From Pegoplata infirma (Eukaryota > Arthropoda > Insecta > Diptera > Anthomyiidae): 64,000 nucleotides of DNA. Below, in pieces: positions 44,401 through 56,000 of the stretch. Every line of letters begins with the position of its first letter. Within the stretch, counting starts at the first letter, position 1. The translations under genes were made by a program, and so were the position numbers. Under the pieces are notes generated by a model. The model had not been told where the DNA came from and did not search any database. It saw nothing but the letters and a program-made list of their open reading frames with translations. The stretch is from contig OY992538.1 in NCBI GenBank assembly GCA_963921195.1, positions 230,819,462-230,883,461 of the forward strand, read 5' to 3'.

Positions 44401-47400
44401 TATTCCTTAACGTTACCTGCCACCTACTCAAAACGTTCCTAACGGCACAGCCGAATTTAACAATCTCACTAGTCACCACCCCCGACCAAATTGGTCGGGA
44501 CACTCATCTCCTGTATTCACAACCCAAAATCCAATTCCATGGAAAAAAAACTCCTCCCATTTTTTTGTTAAGTTAAAAGTTTTATTTATACAATGTAAGG
44601 GATTTAACCTATAAAATTCATTACAACTAAATGTAAAACTACATGCGCAAATATAAAGTCAGCAAAACCACGTTCGACGGAAATTCCTGCAAATACGTTT
44701 TTGTTTTGTGGATTTGCCTGGAGTCTCAAGCATACACCCAATACGAAACAGCTTACAGTACTTATGAATCCAGAAAGAAACGAGTTAAAGGGAAAAGTGC
44801 CAACCAAACAACAATAGACGAACTGTATAATGCCGGTGAGCAAAATATAGCCAAGATAAATATCCACTAACTTCATCTTCTTGGGGGTGTTATTAATGTA
44901 TTCATTGTAAAATTTTTCAACAACAGCTTTTATTTCAACCATTTTTAATTTGTTTTTAATTTTATTAACTTTGTTGAATTTATCTATATTTTTGTACAAT
45001 ATTCGGTAAAAAAAAGTATTGTAATTTAGTGTTGTAAATGTATAGAGTATTTGGGTGAGTACTCGATGCTGACCAATTTTTTGGGTACTCGGTACTCAAA
45101 AGTAGTTACTCACAGTGCTGCCAGACTTATACTAAATTCGCATTCATTTTTTTAAACATGTTTACCCGCTTAAACATGTTTAAATTTTAACTTTTTAATG
45201 TACATAACATGTTTAAGTGCTTAAACATGTTTAAAAAAATGAATGCGAATTTGGTATTAGAGTGTGACGGAATTTAATTTTACTCACGTGATTGTGAGTG
45301 GAGAAAAAAAAAAATTGCGCGAATTGAGTAAGATTTTTTCGTAAGTGAGTGTGCGTAAGTCTATTTTTTTGCGTGAGTTTGCGTGATTTATTTTCTCTTC
45401 CTATTTCCCAAAAAAGCAACAAAAAATTGGTAAAATTTGGTTTAACTTGAGTTTTCGTTACGAAAAAACCCAAAAAAAATTTAAAATTTATCTAAACTTG
45501 AAATTTTGCTGAATATTTTGAAAAATTTTTGAAATTTAAGTTTTTAAAAATTTTTTTTTGTATAAATAAGAGTTTCGTGAGTGTGACTGAAACTTGCGTG
45601 AATGCACGTGAGTTTGAGTTGCATTAAATTTACTCTCGTGATTGTGAGTAGAAAAAATATGCTCGGAGTGTGCGTGATTCAAAAACTCCTGTCGTGAGCG
45701 TGAGTGAGTGTAAGTCAAAAATCTCTCACGCGCCCATCTCTACTAATTGCGTACTTTCCAATATGGTGGTATGGTTTTTAGTACAGAATTATCATCGCTG
45801 CCTAGTGTATGTGTGCCTGTACCAGTGTTGTCAGGTTTTTAGGGGTTTTCTCCCCAGAAAAACCCCTAAAACTTTGACTTACCATAACTTTTGAAAAATT
45901 CGTCAGATAGTTTAGATTTTTGGTCAATTTAGCTTCTTTAGCATTTTTTCTATTAGACTTATCCATTAAACAAGGTAAAACGTATACTAGATTTACTTTA
46001 TTAAACGTTTAATGTATTGACATTCGTAAAAAAAAAATGTACAAAATTGTCTTCAGACTTTTTAAAGATTTTTGGCTACAGAAACATTAATTCGGTAAAA
46101 TAATACAATCTGAGGTAATACTCTTATAAAGAAAATGTTGGAGAACCCAAAAATTCCAATTTTGAAAAAATTCTATCATTATGTAAAAAGTTATGATAAG
46201 TCAAAGTCGATTTAGGGGGTTTTCCCCCCAGAAAACCTGACAACACTGGCCTGTACTTGTGAGCTTTTGTGCATGTATTTATGTTGTTTGTTTACGTTTT
46301 GTATGAAACGTCAAAAGTTACACCGTGTGCTGTCACTAATACACACATCAAATGCACCTCTGTGAACCTACAACTCATGTTCTGTGGTTCAGTATCACGA
46401 GACTGTATTTACATGGGCGAGTGAGTGTATTTTGACACACTCTCATTGACTAAAGCAATAATCGAAACAATCTGATATAAACGATTTGTGGATTGTCAAC
46501 CCAATTGTGACTCGGCTTTTATTAAAGAATTTTTGAAGATGCCCAAAAATGTTCTGTCATATAAAAAAATTTAATTTTATGGTTTGGGGATTTATGGATC
46601 CATTTTTTTATATTTTTGGGGCAACGAAAAAATTGTATCTGGCAACGCTGTCGAGTACTCACTTTTAAAGTAGCGAGTAGTAGTGAGTAATCAAAGTATC
46701 TACAATTTACAACACTACTATAGATGTGGCGTTCATGAAATAATTAGTTCAATTGAACTATTAACATCACTAAAGTATTTGACCTAGTTCAATTATTTCA
46801 GCTTTTCATACTGAACGCCTTCCCATCATTTAAAATGATGTTTTCACTAAAATACTACTGCTCTTATTCATAATACTTGTAGTAGACTTATTGTGGGTTT
46901 ATTTGACAATTATTCCTGCAATATCTGTCAAATAAACCTACATTAAATATATTTCAGGTTTTATGAATAACCACCTACATATATTATCGTTATTTATATA
47001 AAATTATGTTTTCTTAAACCCTTGGTTCAAATGCAGGACTTTTTTGTGATATTTATCTAACAAAAGTACAAGATAGTGGGATTTTTCTGAAATTGGTTTA
47101 GCTCTTCAAGGGGAATTTTTTCGCCCTGGGCCGACTTTAATCATTTATTAACAAAAACAGCAAGAATGTCTTAGATTTTTTTAAGGATCAACAATATATA
47201 TATTTTATTTTATCCTTTACCGAAATTTCACTGCTTTACACACAGAGTGGCAAGTACATATACACGGAGTGCCTAAGTGAGTACTCAAACTGTGGCTATT
47301 TAAATAAAATTGAGACTAGAATGACGATAACAAAATGTTTTAAGCAAAAACAAGCAAAAAATTAAGTTGTTAACAAAACATTCTGTATCAAATTTCATTC

Positions 47401-50400
47401 GCACGTGCCTGAGAGCATTTAAATTTAAACATTTTATTTTTTTAGGTTATGTTGAATGAATGTACCAATATTTTGAAAAAGTCGTTCAAAACACAGACAG
47501 ACAAACCACAATTGATCGACTTAAAATTCTTAAAGGATCAAAAATATATGTATTATGGGGTCTCAGGCCGATATTTTGATGAGTTAGAAACGAAATTAAA
47601 AACTTGTATATAACTGTAGTATAAAGTGGAGGTTAGGTATAGATAGATATAGATAGGTTTAAACTTTGCTAACTTTTAAAAAGTTGTTCTTGCAAGAATT
47701 TTCAAGATATTTGAAAAATTTATAAATTCTTTATAAAAACTTATATTACAATACAAATTGTTTAAAAATGCTACTACAGCAAAAAGAAATATGTATTGTA
47801 AAAGTTTTAATTAAAAATTATAATTTTCAATTATTACTTACCTCTTTCTCTGCTGATTTATGTGTTGGTGTAGTTTGTTTCGAAGGACTTTGTCTCTTCA
47901 TTTTGACTGTATCACAACTATTTGGATAATAAGATGGTATCTTATCATCTACACTTATTATGGATTTTCTTGGTGTTTGATAATAATTTTCCTGTTCTTC
48001 TTCTGTAGTATTTGTTGCAGTATTCTTATCAGCCAATGGTGAATCAGTTGGTGTACTCGTACATATATGAGCTGGCAAAGGCTGTTCCAATTCTTGAGCT
48101 GCTTTTATGGTCAACAGATTTTCATATAAATTTCCACTAAAATCTTTACTTAAGGGAGGAGTATTTTCATGATGTCTTAAGATAACTTGACTGCCGTTTA
48201 AGGGCGAAGCCGATTGCATATTTTCATAAATATTACTAAGATCTGGTTCTGCTACCGGTAAAGGAGTTTTACGCAAAGGAACTAGATCATAGTCACTCTC
48301 TGTTGGTGGTATAATTTTATTTGGTAATTTAGCGTGAAGAGGTTCTTGTTTAAATTCTTTTCTAATTTCCGTTGCTTGAGTATTTGATGAAGAAGATGAT
48401 GATGACGATGAACAATATGAACCAGTAGAGTATCCCGATGTAGTGGAAGAAGTTGTAGAAGAGGTGGTTGTTTTGGCGGTCTCTTGATTATCCAATTTTT
48501 TATTAATTATGGGAGCCATAACACAATATCCACTTAATTCATCTTCGACAATTATTTTATTACGTTTTAATTTTTGCTGTATTGAGGGTACGGCACCACT
48601 AGCTCCTATTAAATTGATCGATGAGGTATTACAAGCGGAAAAATTAAAATTAAGCGGTAGTTGTGTAGAAACATTAAGGCTTTCCATAGATCCAGACTTG
48701 GATTTAACAGCATGAATACGAGCCATTATCAATATGGATGTAGATGGAGCTAAAACTGAATCATCTAAGCTTAAGGAACTAAAATTATGACTTTCACCTA
48801 CATCAATGGCAAAATCATTCACATGATCATCTAAATCACTTGAATTATTTAATTGTAATATTGCTGCCGCTTTGTCATCATCAAATGAATCGAGAAAATT
48901 TATTTTTGATAAATCGGGGCTAGAAAAGCTATTACGTTTATTTGGGTTTACTGGCAAATGCTTCAAAATCTCATTAGCATAAATTGGTGGCAATTGTTCA
49001 TTACTACCTGTCTGACCACTATTTATAATATCATCCATTGTACAAGTCTGAGTTTCACTTACACTTTCGGCACGCTTAGAACGGCCAGAACCAAAGATAT
49101 TATCTAAAACATTTTTGTATTTCTTTTTCTTAGCCAATTCAGATTCCGGATTAGTATTTGAACGTGGTATTTCTCTAAGGAATTCAAAAGGATCTGATTC
49201 ACAAGTATTAAGTCTTTTACGATGGGGCGGCAAGGGTGGTACTGGTGGTGGACATTCAAATTGTTCTTCAACTATTGAGTGTATATTAGAAGAACAAGGT
49301 TTCATTTCTTCATAAATACCCGAAGCTATCGAAGTACGTGATAATCGACGTGATAAACGTGGTGGAAAGTTGCCTTCGAATATTTCTTCATAAATGTCAG
49401 AGGCACGTGAAACACGTCTACACCAATTTATACTGCTGTTGGCATCTGGTATTTGGGGTAAAGGTCCCAAAGCTGATAGAGCATCTTTGACAGCGCTAAT
49501 AATACAATATAAGAAAAAAAATAAATGAAAAGTGTTAATAAAAATAAGGAGGAAATAAGAAATTATTCAAATTTAAAAAAAAAAAAAAATTTAAGAAACA
49601 AGAATTTCAAGTTATATTATCAAACATATTGAGCTTAAGGTATTATGATGTACACTTTTTTTCCTCAATTTTTTGTCTTTTCTTGCAAGAGCCGTGTGAG
49701 CAAAACAGATATATATGAGTAAAAGAATAAAAACTACATGGAATTTTCGAAGTTGACGTTTTTTATTTCCATTTTATTAATTACACAATGGGCCAAATAT
49801 CATTATTTGTAAAATAAATTAAACAAATTTAAAAATTCTATGAAAAAATTTAATTTATTTATAAAAAACACAAGAAAGCTTCAAAGCATAAATTAAAGCA
49901 TATTTTTCATAATAAACCGTGCAAACCGCGTTGTATACATAGAAAAAAATTAAGTATAAAAATTTTGTTCCAAAAAATTTACAAAATTGTCCCATTGTTC
50001 GAACAAAAAAATAACATAATAGCAAAAATGCAAATTTTTGCCAAATTTATGCAATAAAACACACTGAAATTATGATATTTAAATAGATTTATTTTGCTAT
50101 TAATTTATTCTCACATTTTTATTAAAAATAAACACAATTTTCGATATTTTTTGTAATTTTAAAAAATATTTTTCTTTTTGTTTTGGTTTTTTTTTTTTAA
50201 TTTTGTTTATTTGTTTTGGAAAAAGAAAAAACTGCCAGTTGAAAAATAATAAAAAGACGAAAACTTTTGTCTTTTTTAAAGTTTTGCTGCTTTTTCTCTG
50301 CTTTCAGAAACTTGAAATTTGACTTGAAATAACTTTTTTGTTTTTATAGTGTTTGTTTTTTACTCATTACAAAACCTATTGGAATATAGTCGCACTTTTT

Positions 50401-52685
50401 TAACTATTCTTTATCAAGACGAAAAATTGATGAAAACAAGTGTACATCATACCACCTTTAGGATGAACACGCTTGGGATTGGTAAGGTCAAACTGTTATA
50501 CAGACAAAAATTTATTCTACTAATTGAAAAGCATGCCACCGTAACTTACGAAATGCCTCCAAAACTGGCAGATAGATTATATAACAGTTTTAAGTTTGCT
50601 TAACTGTTATAATAATTATATGTACATAAAAAATATTTTGCTTAAAAATATATCATCACACACACTCTACATTAACTGTTATACAGCTAAAGAACAATAC
50701 AATATTTTACGTTTTTGTCATTAACCTTATATAATTCTAAAAACTGTTATAAAAATACAAATGCGGCTTCATAACTGCAATTTGCATTGTAAAATTATTC
50801 ATTATTTTTGAGTATTTCAAAAATGAATTTTGTATTAACTTTAGTATTGCTTTCTCAAAAACTATACGGATTATATAACAGTTTCAAAGTTGTGGGGTAA
50901 GTTGACTGACGCATGCATTTATTGTGTTTTTATGGTAATAACCGCAGCCTACGTAGATTTAATTTAACTAAAAAAGATGGATTTAATACAACCAATAATC
51001 ATTTAAACTGATCTACGGTATCTTAGTTGTTATATGGATTATACAATTTTTATGTGGATAAAAAATGGGTTTTATAAATTGTATAATATTCAAAAATATG
51101 TTAAAACTGTTATAAATTTCAGATCAAATTATATGAAGGGCTTACTGCAAGAACTTGATAAGCAACATTTTATTTTTTCGTGTTTTTCGCCTTCTGCTGA
51201 TGTTCCATTGACAGATTTTTGGCAGAAGTCTTGCTTTAACCCTTCGTACAAGTATATTGAGTATAATAGTTCTGCAAAAGTTCTATTTTCTACATTATTT
51301 TAAGTTTTAAGGCAAAAACCACCAAAAATGAAATGTTGCTTATAAAATGTTTTTCATAATTGGTATATCGCCTTATATTTTTCGAAAACTGTTATACATC
51401 TAAACTGAAACTGTTATATAAATTATATACCGGTTTAAAATATGTTATAACTGTCATAAATTTCAGATCTTATTATATTTAAAATGTTATATGTTCATAA
51501 CTTTTACATTGACTTATATTTTTTATATATACAGTATACTGTAATACATTTAAGTGTTATAACAAACTTTCAAAATCATTAAAACTGCTTTTATCTAAAC
51601 TGTTATATGGACTGTATATTTTTTTTTAAATTACCTATTGCGTTTTTTTATTTAAAACTGATATGCATATTCCTAACTGTAAAACATTAAAAGTATAACA
51701 GTTTTAACTTATATATAACAGTTGAAAAATAATTTAAAAATCATTTGGAAACCCAGTTGGCAAAATAAAATCACACCTGACATACTGCTGACTCTCCATT
51801 TATGAAATCGCTGACATCTTCATACAATTTTTCAAAATGTCATCAATGACATGTCAGCAGTTGGTCAGCAGTTGGTCAGCAGTGTCCACCAATATCTGTG
51901 GCCACGTACAATTCGTTTAAACAACCGCTGACCAACTGCTGACATGTCATTGATGACATTTTGAAAAATTGTATGAAGATGTCAGCAATTTTATAAAAGG
52001 AGAGTCAGCAGTATGTCAGGTGTGATATTTTTTGCCGACTGGGAACTATTAAACTTTTATAAATAAATTAAAATAGTTTAAAATATTTATTGAAAACTGT
52101 TATACTTTATTAAACTTACATAAATAATCCAGCATTCAAGCTGTTATAAATTAAAGTATCAATTTGTTGAGCTGTTATACAGATTTTTTTTAAATCAATC
52201 AATACTTACCATAATTCCTTCTGTTTATCTTCCTTCTTGCCGTAGTCACCAAATAATCCAGGACCTCTACTATTTCTTCTCTGTTCCAAAAATACCTGCC
52301 TATAGAGTTCCAAATTCTTTATTGATTTCTTAATCCATTTCATATGTTTGCGACAACTCATTTCTGTTTCCAATGCAAAATATATAAAACAGTCCCGTCG
52401 ATTATGTGTCCAAAATAAACCATACGAATATTGTTTGGTACGCGAGGTGGCCAAACTAATAGTTACACCTGGTACATTAATTGATACACTCAAGTGAGCT
52501 GACTGCTCCTTGTCTCCTTCGCCATGTAGGGATTGAAAAGTGATACGCAGAAAACATGGTAAACATTTAATGGCTTCAATTTTTACATGACATCTTGTCC
52601 ACGTTTTGAATTTTAATGAATCTGGGCGTTTATCATAGATGTCCAATTTAACATCCATACACATAGAAATTTCATTAAACTCCAT
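41427..52685 (-). CDS. PH-like-domain adaptor with tyrosine docking motifs
   Basis: Three coding exons: 52685-52210, 49495-47842 and 42221-41427. Frame is kept across both introns (2.7 and 5.6 kb), giving 974 residues. Residues ~10-130 alternate strand-like segments and end in a Trp-bearing helix ([17 protein letters not shown]), as in a PH or PTB fold. The rest is disordered: Ser/Asn runs, a class-II SH3 ligand [13 protein letters not shown] (241-253), and phosphotyrosine-type sites DIYEEI (Y194), GIYEEM (Y220), NIYENM (Y582), NLYENL (Y616) and NYYQTP (Y663/664). YEEI is the classic Src-SH2 motif. I infer a membrane-proximal docking protein in receptor-tyrosine-kinase signalling, in the style of IRS, Dok or Gab, but do not recognise the orthologue. 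The larger intron contains Dad1 and many mobile elements. Start chosen as the first ATG of the open exon; it faces Dcc1 across 403 bp. Confidence 0.85.
42290..42365 (-). mobile_element. DINE-1-like 3' end, degenerate
   Basis: AATTTAAATTCGACTTGGCC TAATCCATGAATACCCCC resembles the inverted terminal block; only the end remains. Confidence 0.5.
42411..42938 (+). mobile_element. DINE-1-like element, complete copy (type B)
   Basis: ATACCCTCCAACTACAGTATG, ACCCCATAAAGTATATATATT, a long GTCCGTCCGTCTG tract, TAGTTAACACGATGTAG, GGGGGAAAAAAGTTCCCCC and the end GGAGGGTATAAAAGATTCGG CACAGCCGAAT ... CTCTCACTTG. Lies in the adaptor gene's large intron. Confidence 0.85.
43405..44161. mobile_element. Cluster of palindromic GGGGCATGTCACAGACTC MITEs, partly self-nested
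   Basis: Repeated arms share GGGGCATGTCACAGACTC, CAATTCCGTTCGGATTTGG, AAGTGGTTTACTCGTAAAA, TTTTTCGGAATGAAA and TTCAATTCCACTTTGA in alternating orientation. A complete copy (43561-43783) splits an older one (about 43460-43898); a third runs 43944-44161, and half-arms lie at 43405-43459. Confidence 0.85.
43561..43783. mobile_element. 223-bp palindromic MITE inserted into its own kind
   Basis: Ends GGGGCATGTCACAGACTC...GAGTCTGTGACATGCCCC, bordered by GCA at 43558-43560 and 43784-43786. The undisturbed family sequence TTTTATGCAATTCAATTCC is seen at 44032, which proves a 3-bp duplication. Confidence 0.9.
44200..44475 (+). mobile_element. DINE-1-like element (type B), decayed 3' half
   Basis: Matches the 32280-32733 copy (GTCAAAGTCCTGACCATCGAA, TTTTCGGCCCACCTATTTGAG) and ends GGCACAGCCGAATTTAACAA TCTCACTAG. 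Confidence 0.6.
44581..44586 (-). terminator. Dad1 polyadenylation signal
   Basis: AATAAA on the minus strand, 18 bases past the Dad1 stop; an A7 tract follows about 15 bases on (44561-44567). Confidence 0.6.
44604..44942 (-). CDS. Dad1: Dad1, oligosaccharyltransferase subunit, intronless
   Basis: Small integral ER-membrane subunit of the OST complex that N-glycosylates nascent proteins. 112 residues, the usual length for the family, with near-invariant stretches such as [52 protein letters not shown] and the family C-terminus [17 protein letters not shown]. Three hydrophobic membrane segments. Start taken at the ATG of [15 protein letters not shown]; the frame stays open 19 codons upstream to a non-ATG, so those residues are not included. 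One exon, no frameshift. It lies in the 5.6-kb intron of the adaptor gene on the same strand. An AATAAA and a short A tract follow closely, which with the lack of introns allows a retrocopy origin; I cannot say whether other flies have introns here. Confidence 0.95.
   Translation of the reverse strand: MVEIKAVVEKFYNEYINNTPKKMKLVDIYLGYILLTGIIQFVYCCLVGTFPFNSFLSGFISTVSCFVLGVCLRLQANPQNKNVFAGISVERGFADFIFAHVVLHLVVMNFIG
45129..45259. repeat. 131-bp hairpin element
   Basis: ATACTAAATTCGCATTCATT and TTTAAACATGTTTA on the left are mirrored by TAAACATGTTTAAA and AATGAATGCGAATTTGGTAT on the right. Confidence 0.75.
45257..45742. mobile_element. hAT-like MITE with GTGAGTG repeats, left end worn
   Basis: Right end CTCACGCGCCCATCTCTA is intact; the left is TAGAGTGTGACGG, lacking the expected ATGGGCGC. 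The interior GTGAGTG/GCGTGAG density equals that of 27645-28134. Confidence 0.75.
45743..46390 (+). repeat. Dispersed repeat (copy of 24180-24440) split by a hAT MITE
   Basis: Left part 45748-45822 and right part 46249-46390 together rebuild the 24180-24440 copy. Confidence 0.85.
45823..46248. mobile_element. 426-bp hAT-like MITE, CAGTGTTGTCAGG termini
   Basis: Perfect termini CAGTGTTGTCAGG...CCTGACAACACTG and exact 8-bp duplication GCCTGTAC at 45815-45822 and 46249-46256. The empty site is visible at about 24270 in the other copy of the host repeat. Arms continue with AGGGGTTTTCTCCCCAG and CTTTGACTTACCATAACTTT. Confidence 0.95.
46718..47826. other. Intron DNA with a decayed reverse DINE copy
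   Basis: 47440-47640 retains minus-strand DINE traces (CACAGACAGACAAACC, TATGGGGTCTCAGGCCGATA, TAAAGTGGAGG). 46730-46980 has a small inverted motif around ATTTGACAATTATTCCTGC. No exon seen. Confidence 0.45.
49496..52209 (-). other. First intron of the adaptor gene, rich in AACTGTTATA motifs
   Basis: Between about 50490 and 52180 the decamer AACTGTTATA or close variants recurs well over a dozen times on both strands (for example 50490, 50672, 50743, 51100, 51388, 51407, 51598, 52095 and 52138). Spacing is irregular, so this is not a tandem repeat. Two short plus-strand open frames here (50349-50603, 51034-51303) resemble no known protein. Confidence 0.55.
51752..52043. mobile_element. 292-bp palindromic MITE, complete
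   Basis: CCCAGTTGGCAAAATAAAATC...GATATTTTTTGCCGACTGGG. The arms repeat CACACCTGACATACTGCTGA, ATGTCATCAATGACATGTCA and CAGCAGTTGGTCAGCAG. The eroded relative is at 952-1190. Confidence 0.88.
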
Positions 52686-53088
52686 GGTGGCTGGGTATTT
52701 AACTGCACAATTTCTTAATTTTGTTAAAATAATCTTAATTTTAATTGATGTTTCTTTTATTTTATAAATTTAACATTTTTTTGTGTAAAAAAAAATCTAC
52801 TTGCTAAAAAAAAAACTTATTGGTAATTTTCTTTCTTTTTTATGTACAACAACAATTGTCAAAGGATTCCGTTCCTTGGAGAGAGAACAACAAATTAGCT
52901 CTCATTTTTGAATTTCTAGAGTTGCCAAGATTCATTATATTCAACAAGTTATCCAGCTTTCCAAACACCTCCTATAAACAACTGTTTTGTAATTTGGCGC
53001 TAAAAAATATGTAAACAATTGTAAAGTATTTTGTTAAAAATTATTAAAGTGTTATTTTTTTGTTTATTTGTTTAAAATATAAAAAAAT
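52686..53088. promoter_or_regulatory. Shared 403-bp divergent promoter region
   Basis: Separates the start codons of the adaptor (minus) and Dcc1 (plus). Holds an E2F-like site at 52993-53000. No TATA element is obvious for either gene, and no mobile-element ends were noticed here. Confidence 0.6.
52993..53000 (+). promoter_or_regulatory. E2F-like site
   Basis: TTTGGCGC, followed by TAAA, 88 bases before the Dcc1 ATG. Matches the TTTSSCGC E2F consensus known from S-phase genes. Confidence 0.55.
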
Positions 53089-56000
53089 ATGGAAGATTCG
53101 TGCATGGAAGTTGAAGAATATGATGAATTGTAAGTAAAAATTGTGTTATTATCATTATTGCACATAGTTTATTTTTGTTTGTTTCATTTTAGATATGTTC
53201 GTAATATAGAAGATGTTAAGGGAATTATCAAACATGCAAAATTAGATGAACGAAATCTTACTCAAGTAACGCAGGTAATTTTGAACAGCATATCAAGACT
53301 TCCAAACATGAGTAAACTGGTGGCAAAACTTTTTACGGAGTACACGAAAAAAATTTAAACCCCGCTTGAAATAAACGAAATTAAATTTGGGGGGGCTTGT
53401 TACTAATTTTGGCACCAAATACCATTTTTAAATTGCAGAACAATCGTACCCCCAGTTTCTGTAAAACGAACGCCATTCGTCTGCGACGTTCGCCATTCGT
53501 CTGTGACGTTCCTGTTACAGAAACTGGAGATAGTGTAAGCTATGGGATACCTTCCTTGTTAGTGTTAGAGGGTATATATGAGTTTGTGATTCCGTTTGTA
53601 ACACATCGAAATATTGGTCTAAAACCCCATAAAGTATATATATTCATGATCCTCGATCGATTTTAAGTCGATCTAGCGATGTCCGTCCGTCTGTCCCTAG
53701 AAAACACGCTAACTTTTGAAAGACTTTACAGAGGCTTCTGAAGTTTGGCATATATGTTGGTCATTTACCTGGTCAGGTTGGTATTGCAATCCAGTCAAAT
53801 CGGTCCAGTGGTTAAAAAGTTATGAGCAAAAGAGTAAATTTCGGCAAGGGTGTTTCGCGAATTTACGAGATAAAAAACACAATAACTTTCGAAATACAAT
53901 AATAAGACTGCTGAAGCTTGACATGTATCTTTACCGTTCCCCAGGTCTGTTTGGTATCAAATTTCAGCTCAACCGGTCCAGTGGTTCCAAAGTTATAAGC
54001 AAAACCCTGAATTTCAGATTAGTCTCATCTTAAATGCCACGTGTTTTACAAGTTTTAAAAGCATTGGTGGTATCTTAACAATGCTTTTCAAACTTGTTTA
54101 GTTTTAAAGCAATGCTTTTTAAACTTGTTTAGTTTTAAAAGCATTGGTAACTTAAAAATTACACTCGAAAAAAATTTTACACTCAAAAAAAAATTTAGTT
54201 TTTTTTTACAAAAATGACAATATTTTGTGTACATACGTACGTGCATTCACTCAGAAATATTTTTACAGTAAAAACATTACACTCGAAAAAAATTTTACAC
54301 TCAAAAAAAAATTATTATTTTTTTTTTTTTAAATTACAAAACAAAGAGTTTTTTACTCAAAATAAAATATTTCTAATCAAAATTGTTAATTTTTTTCCCG
54401 TTAAAAAATGTACTATCCTTTAGAAAATGCATTGTGGAGGGTATTCATAGATTCGGCAAAGTCGAATTTAACTTTTCTACTTGTTAAAATTTTGAAGGAA
54501 AAAAAATCAAAAATTCCTATTTTTGGGGGAATTTTTAAAAATCTCAAACTTTGATCGGTTTAAGGTTTATGTGGCCTGAAAAATACGTCGCTTAAGTTTT
54601 ATACCTAGTGGCATTACACCGTCCGACAGACAATATTAAACATGAACCGGATGATATACGTCTGAAAGTAGAGATGAAATGGAGTAAAACTGCATTTACA
54701 GTTTTTCATTTCGTGATCCTGTTTCCTTTTAAAAGGACTTCAAAGTTTTAAGGGATACAATTTGTAAAATATTTGTAGTTGTCCTAGGATGGTGACGGAA
54801 AATGAAAGAGGAGGATCTCCCCTAAGTTATCCATTTTTCTATTATGTCATATTAGGATAAAAGGATGTGAATAAAGCCATTTGAAAACTTTATCAAAATA
54901 TTTTGTTCGAAATTTTGAATGATATTAACGGATACATTTTTGAAAGCACGTAACTACCTCCTTTTTCCTGACATGTAAAAATAATAAAATAGAAAAATTA
55001 GGGGATATCCTTCTCTTTCATTTTCTGTCAATAGTTTATAGACATTATAGACATTAAAAAAAAATATTTTTTAAAATTTAATCTTCTAAAAGTTTTAAGT
55101 ACTTTTAAAAGGAAACAGGACCACGAAATGAAAAAATGTAAATGCTGTTTTACTACATTTAGTCTCTAGTTTCAAACGTACATTATCCAGTTCGCGTTCA
55201 ACGACTTTTTTCATTTTTGTCGGACGGTGTAATCGGTCGTGACCGAAAATTTAAAATTTTCACAATACTTTCCAGAAATATTCCATGTTTTGGAGATAAT
55301 TTTTCCAAAATCATTAAACTTTTAGGATCGCCTTGCTTTGATTAATAGTTCTCAAATTTCTACTATACTTTCTAAAAATATTCCATGTTCTGTAGTTCAT
55401 TTCATCTTTTTCAGGCTTTATACTACCCATCAGCCGATATTATAAGTGATAATTTAAAACTCCTTGAATTAGATGATCATATGCTAGAACAAATACGTGA
55501 TGGCAAAACTTTACACTTTAAAGGTGGCCTAAATGAAAAAGTTGTTCTTTGTACCGACGAAAAAACTTATGACGTTAAAGATGCCGAAATATCCAATAGT
55601 TTACTGTTGGTACCCGATTTAAAATTTGGTGCTGCTACTAGTTCATCACCTCTTAAAAGTCCTCGTACCGGCAATAATACTTCGTTTGAAAAAAGTTTAA
55701 ATGATAGTGCAGATGATGATTTGAATTTAGAACGTATACTCGAACAAAGAAAAATTCTGAAAATTTTTCATGAATATTTTGAATGCCGTGAAATAAGACC
55801 TAGATATCGTAAACTGGGAGATCTTTTACAATTGACTCGTTACTCGGGTCCTGAAAATGAAGAATGTATTGATCGTAAATTATTGTTTACCTTTGAACAA
55901 TTATTGGATACTGTACAATGTAGTCGTAAACAATATATAGAAGGTTTAAAACAATATCGAGCCATAGAATATGAAGGATATATGCGTGTTTTAGAATGTG

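Larger units (their letters stand above)
45027..46717. mobile_element. Candidate hAT-like element with TAGTGTTGTAAAT ends, host to nested inserts
   Basis: Left TAGTGTTGTAAATG, right CAATTTACAACACTA. Both subterminal zones repeat GAGTACTCAC-type motifs (GTGAGTACTCG, GGTACTCGGTACTC; TCGAGTACTCAC). The middle has taken up at least three other repeats. No matching 8-bp flanks were found. Starts 85 bp upstream of the Dad1 ATG. Confidence 0.5.

Noticed and set aside
53397..54033. Open frames in Dcc1 intron 2
   Set aside because: They are in the DINE-like insertion and are repeated at 19-350 in the first copy.
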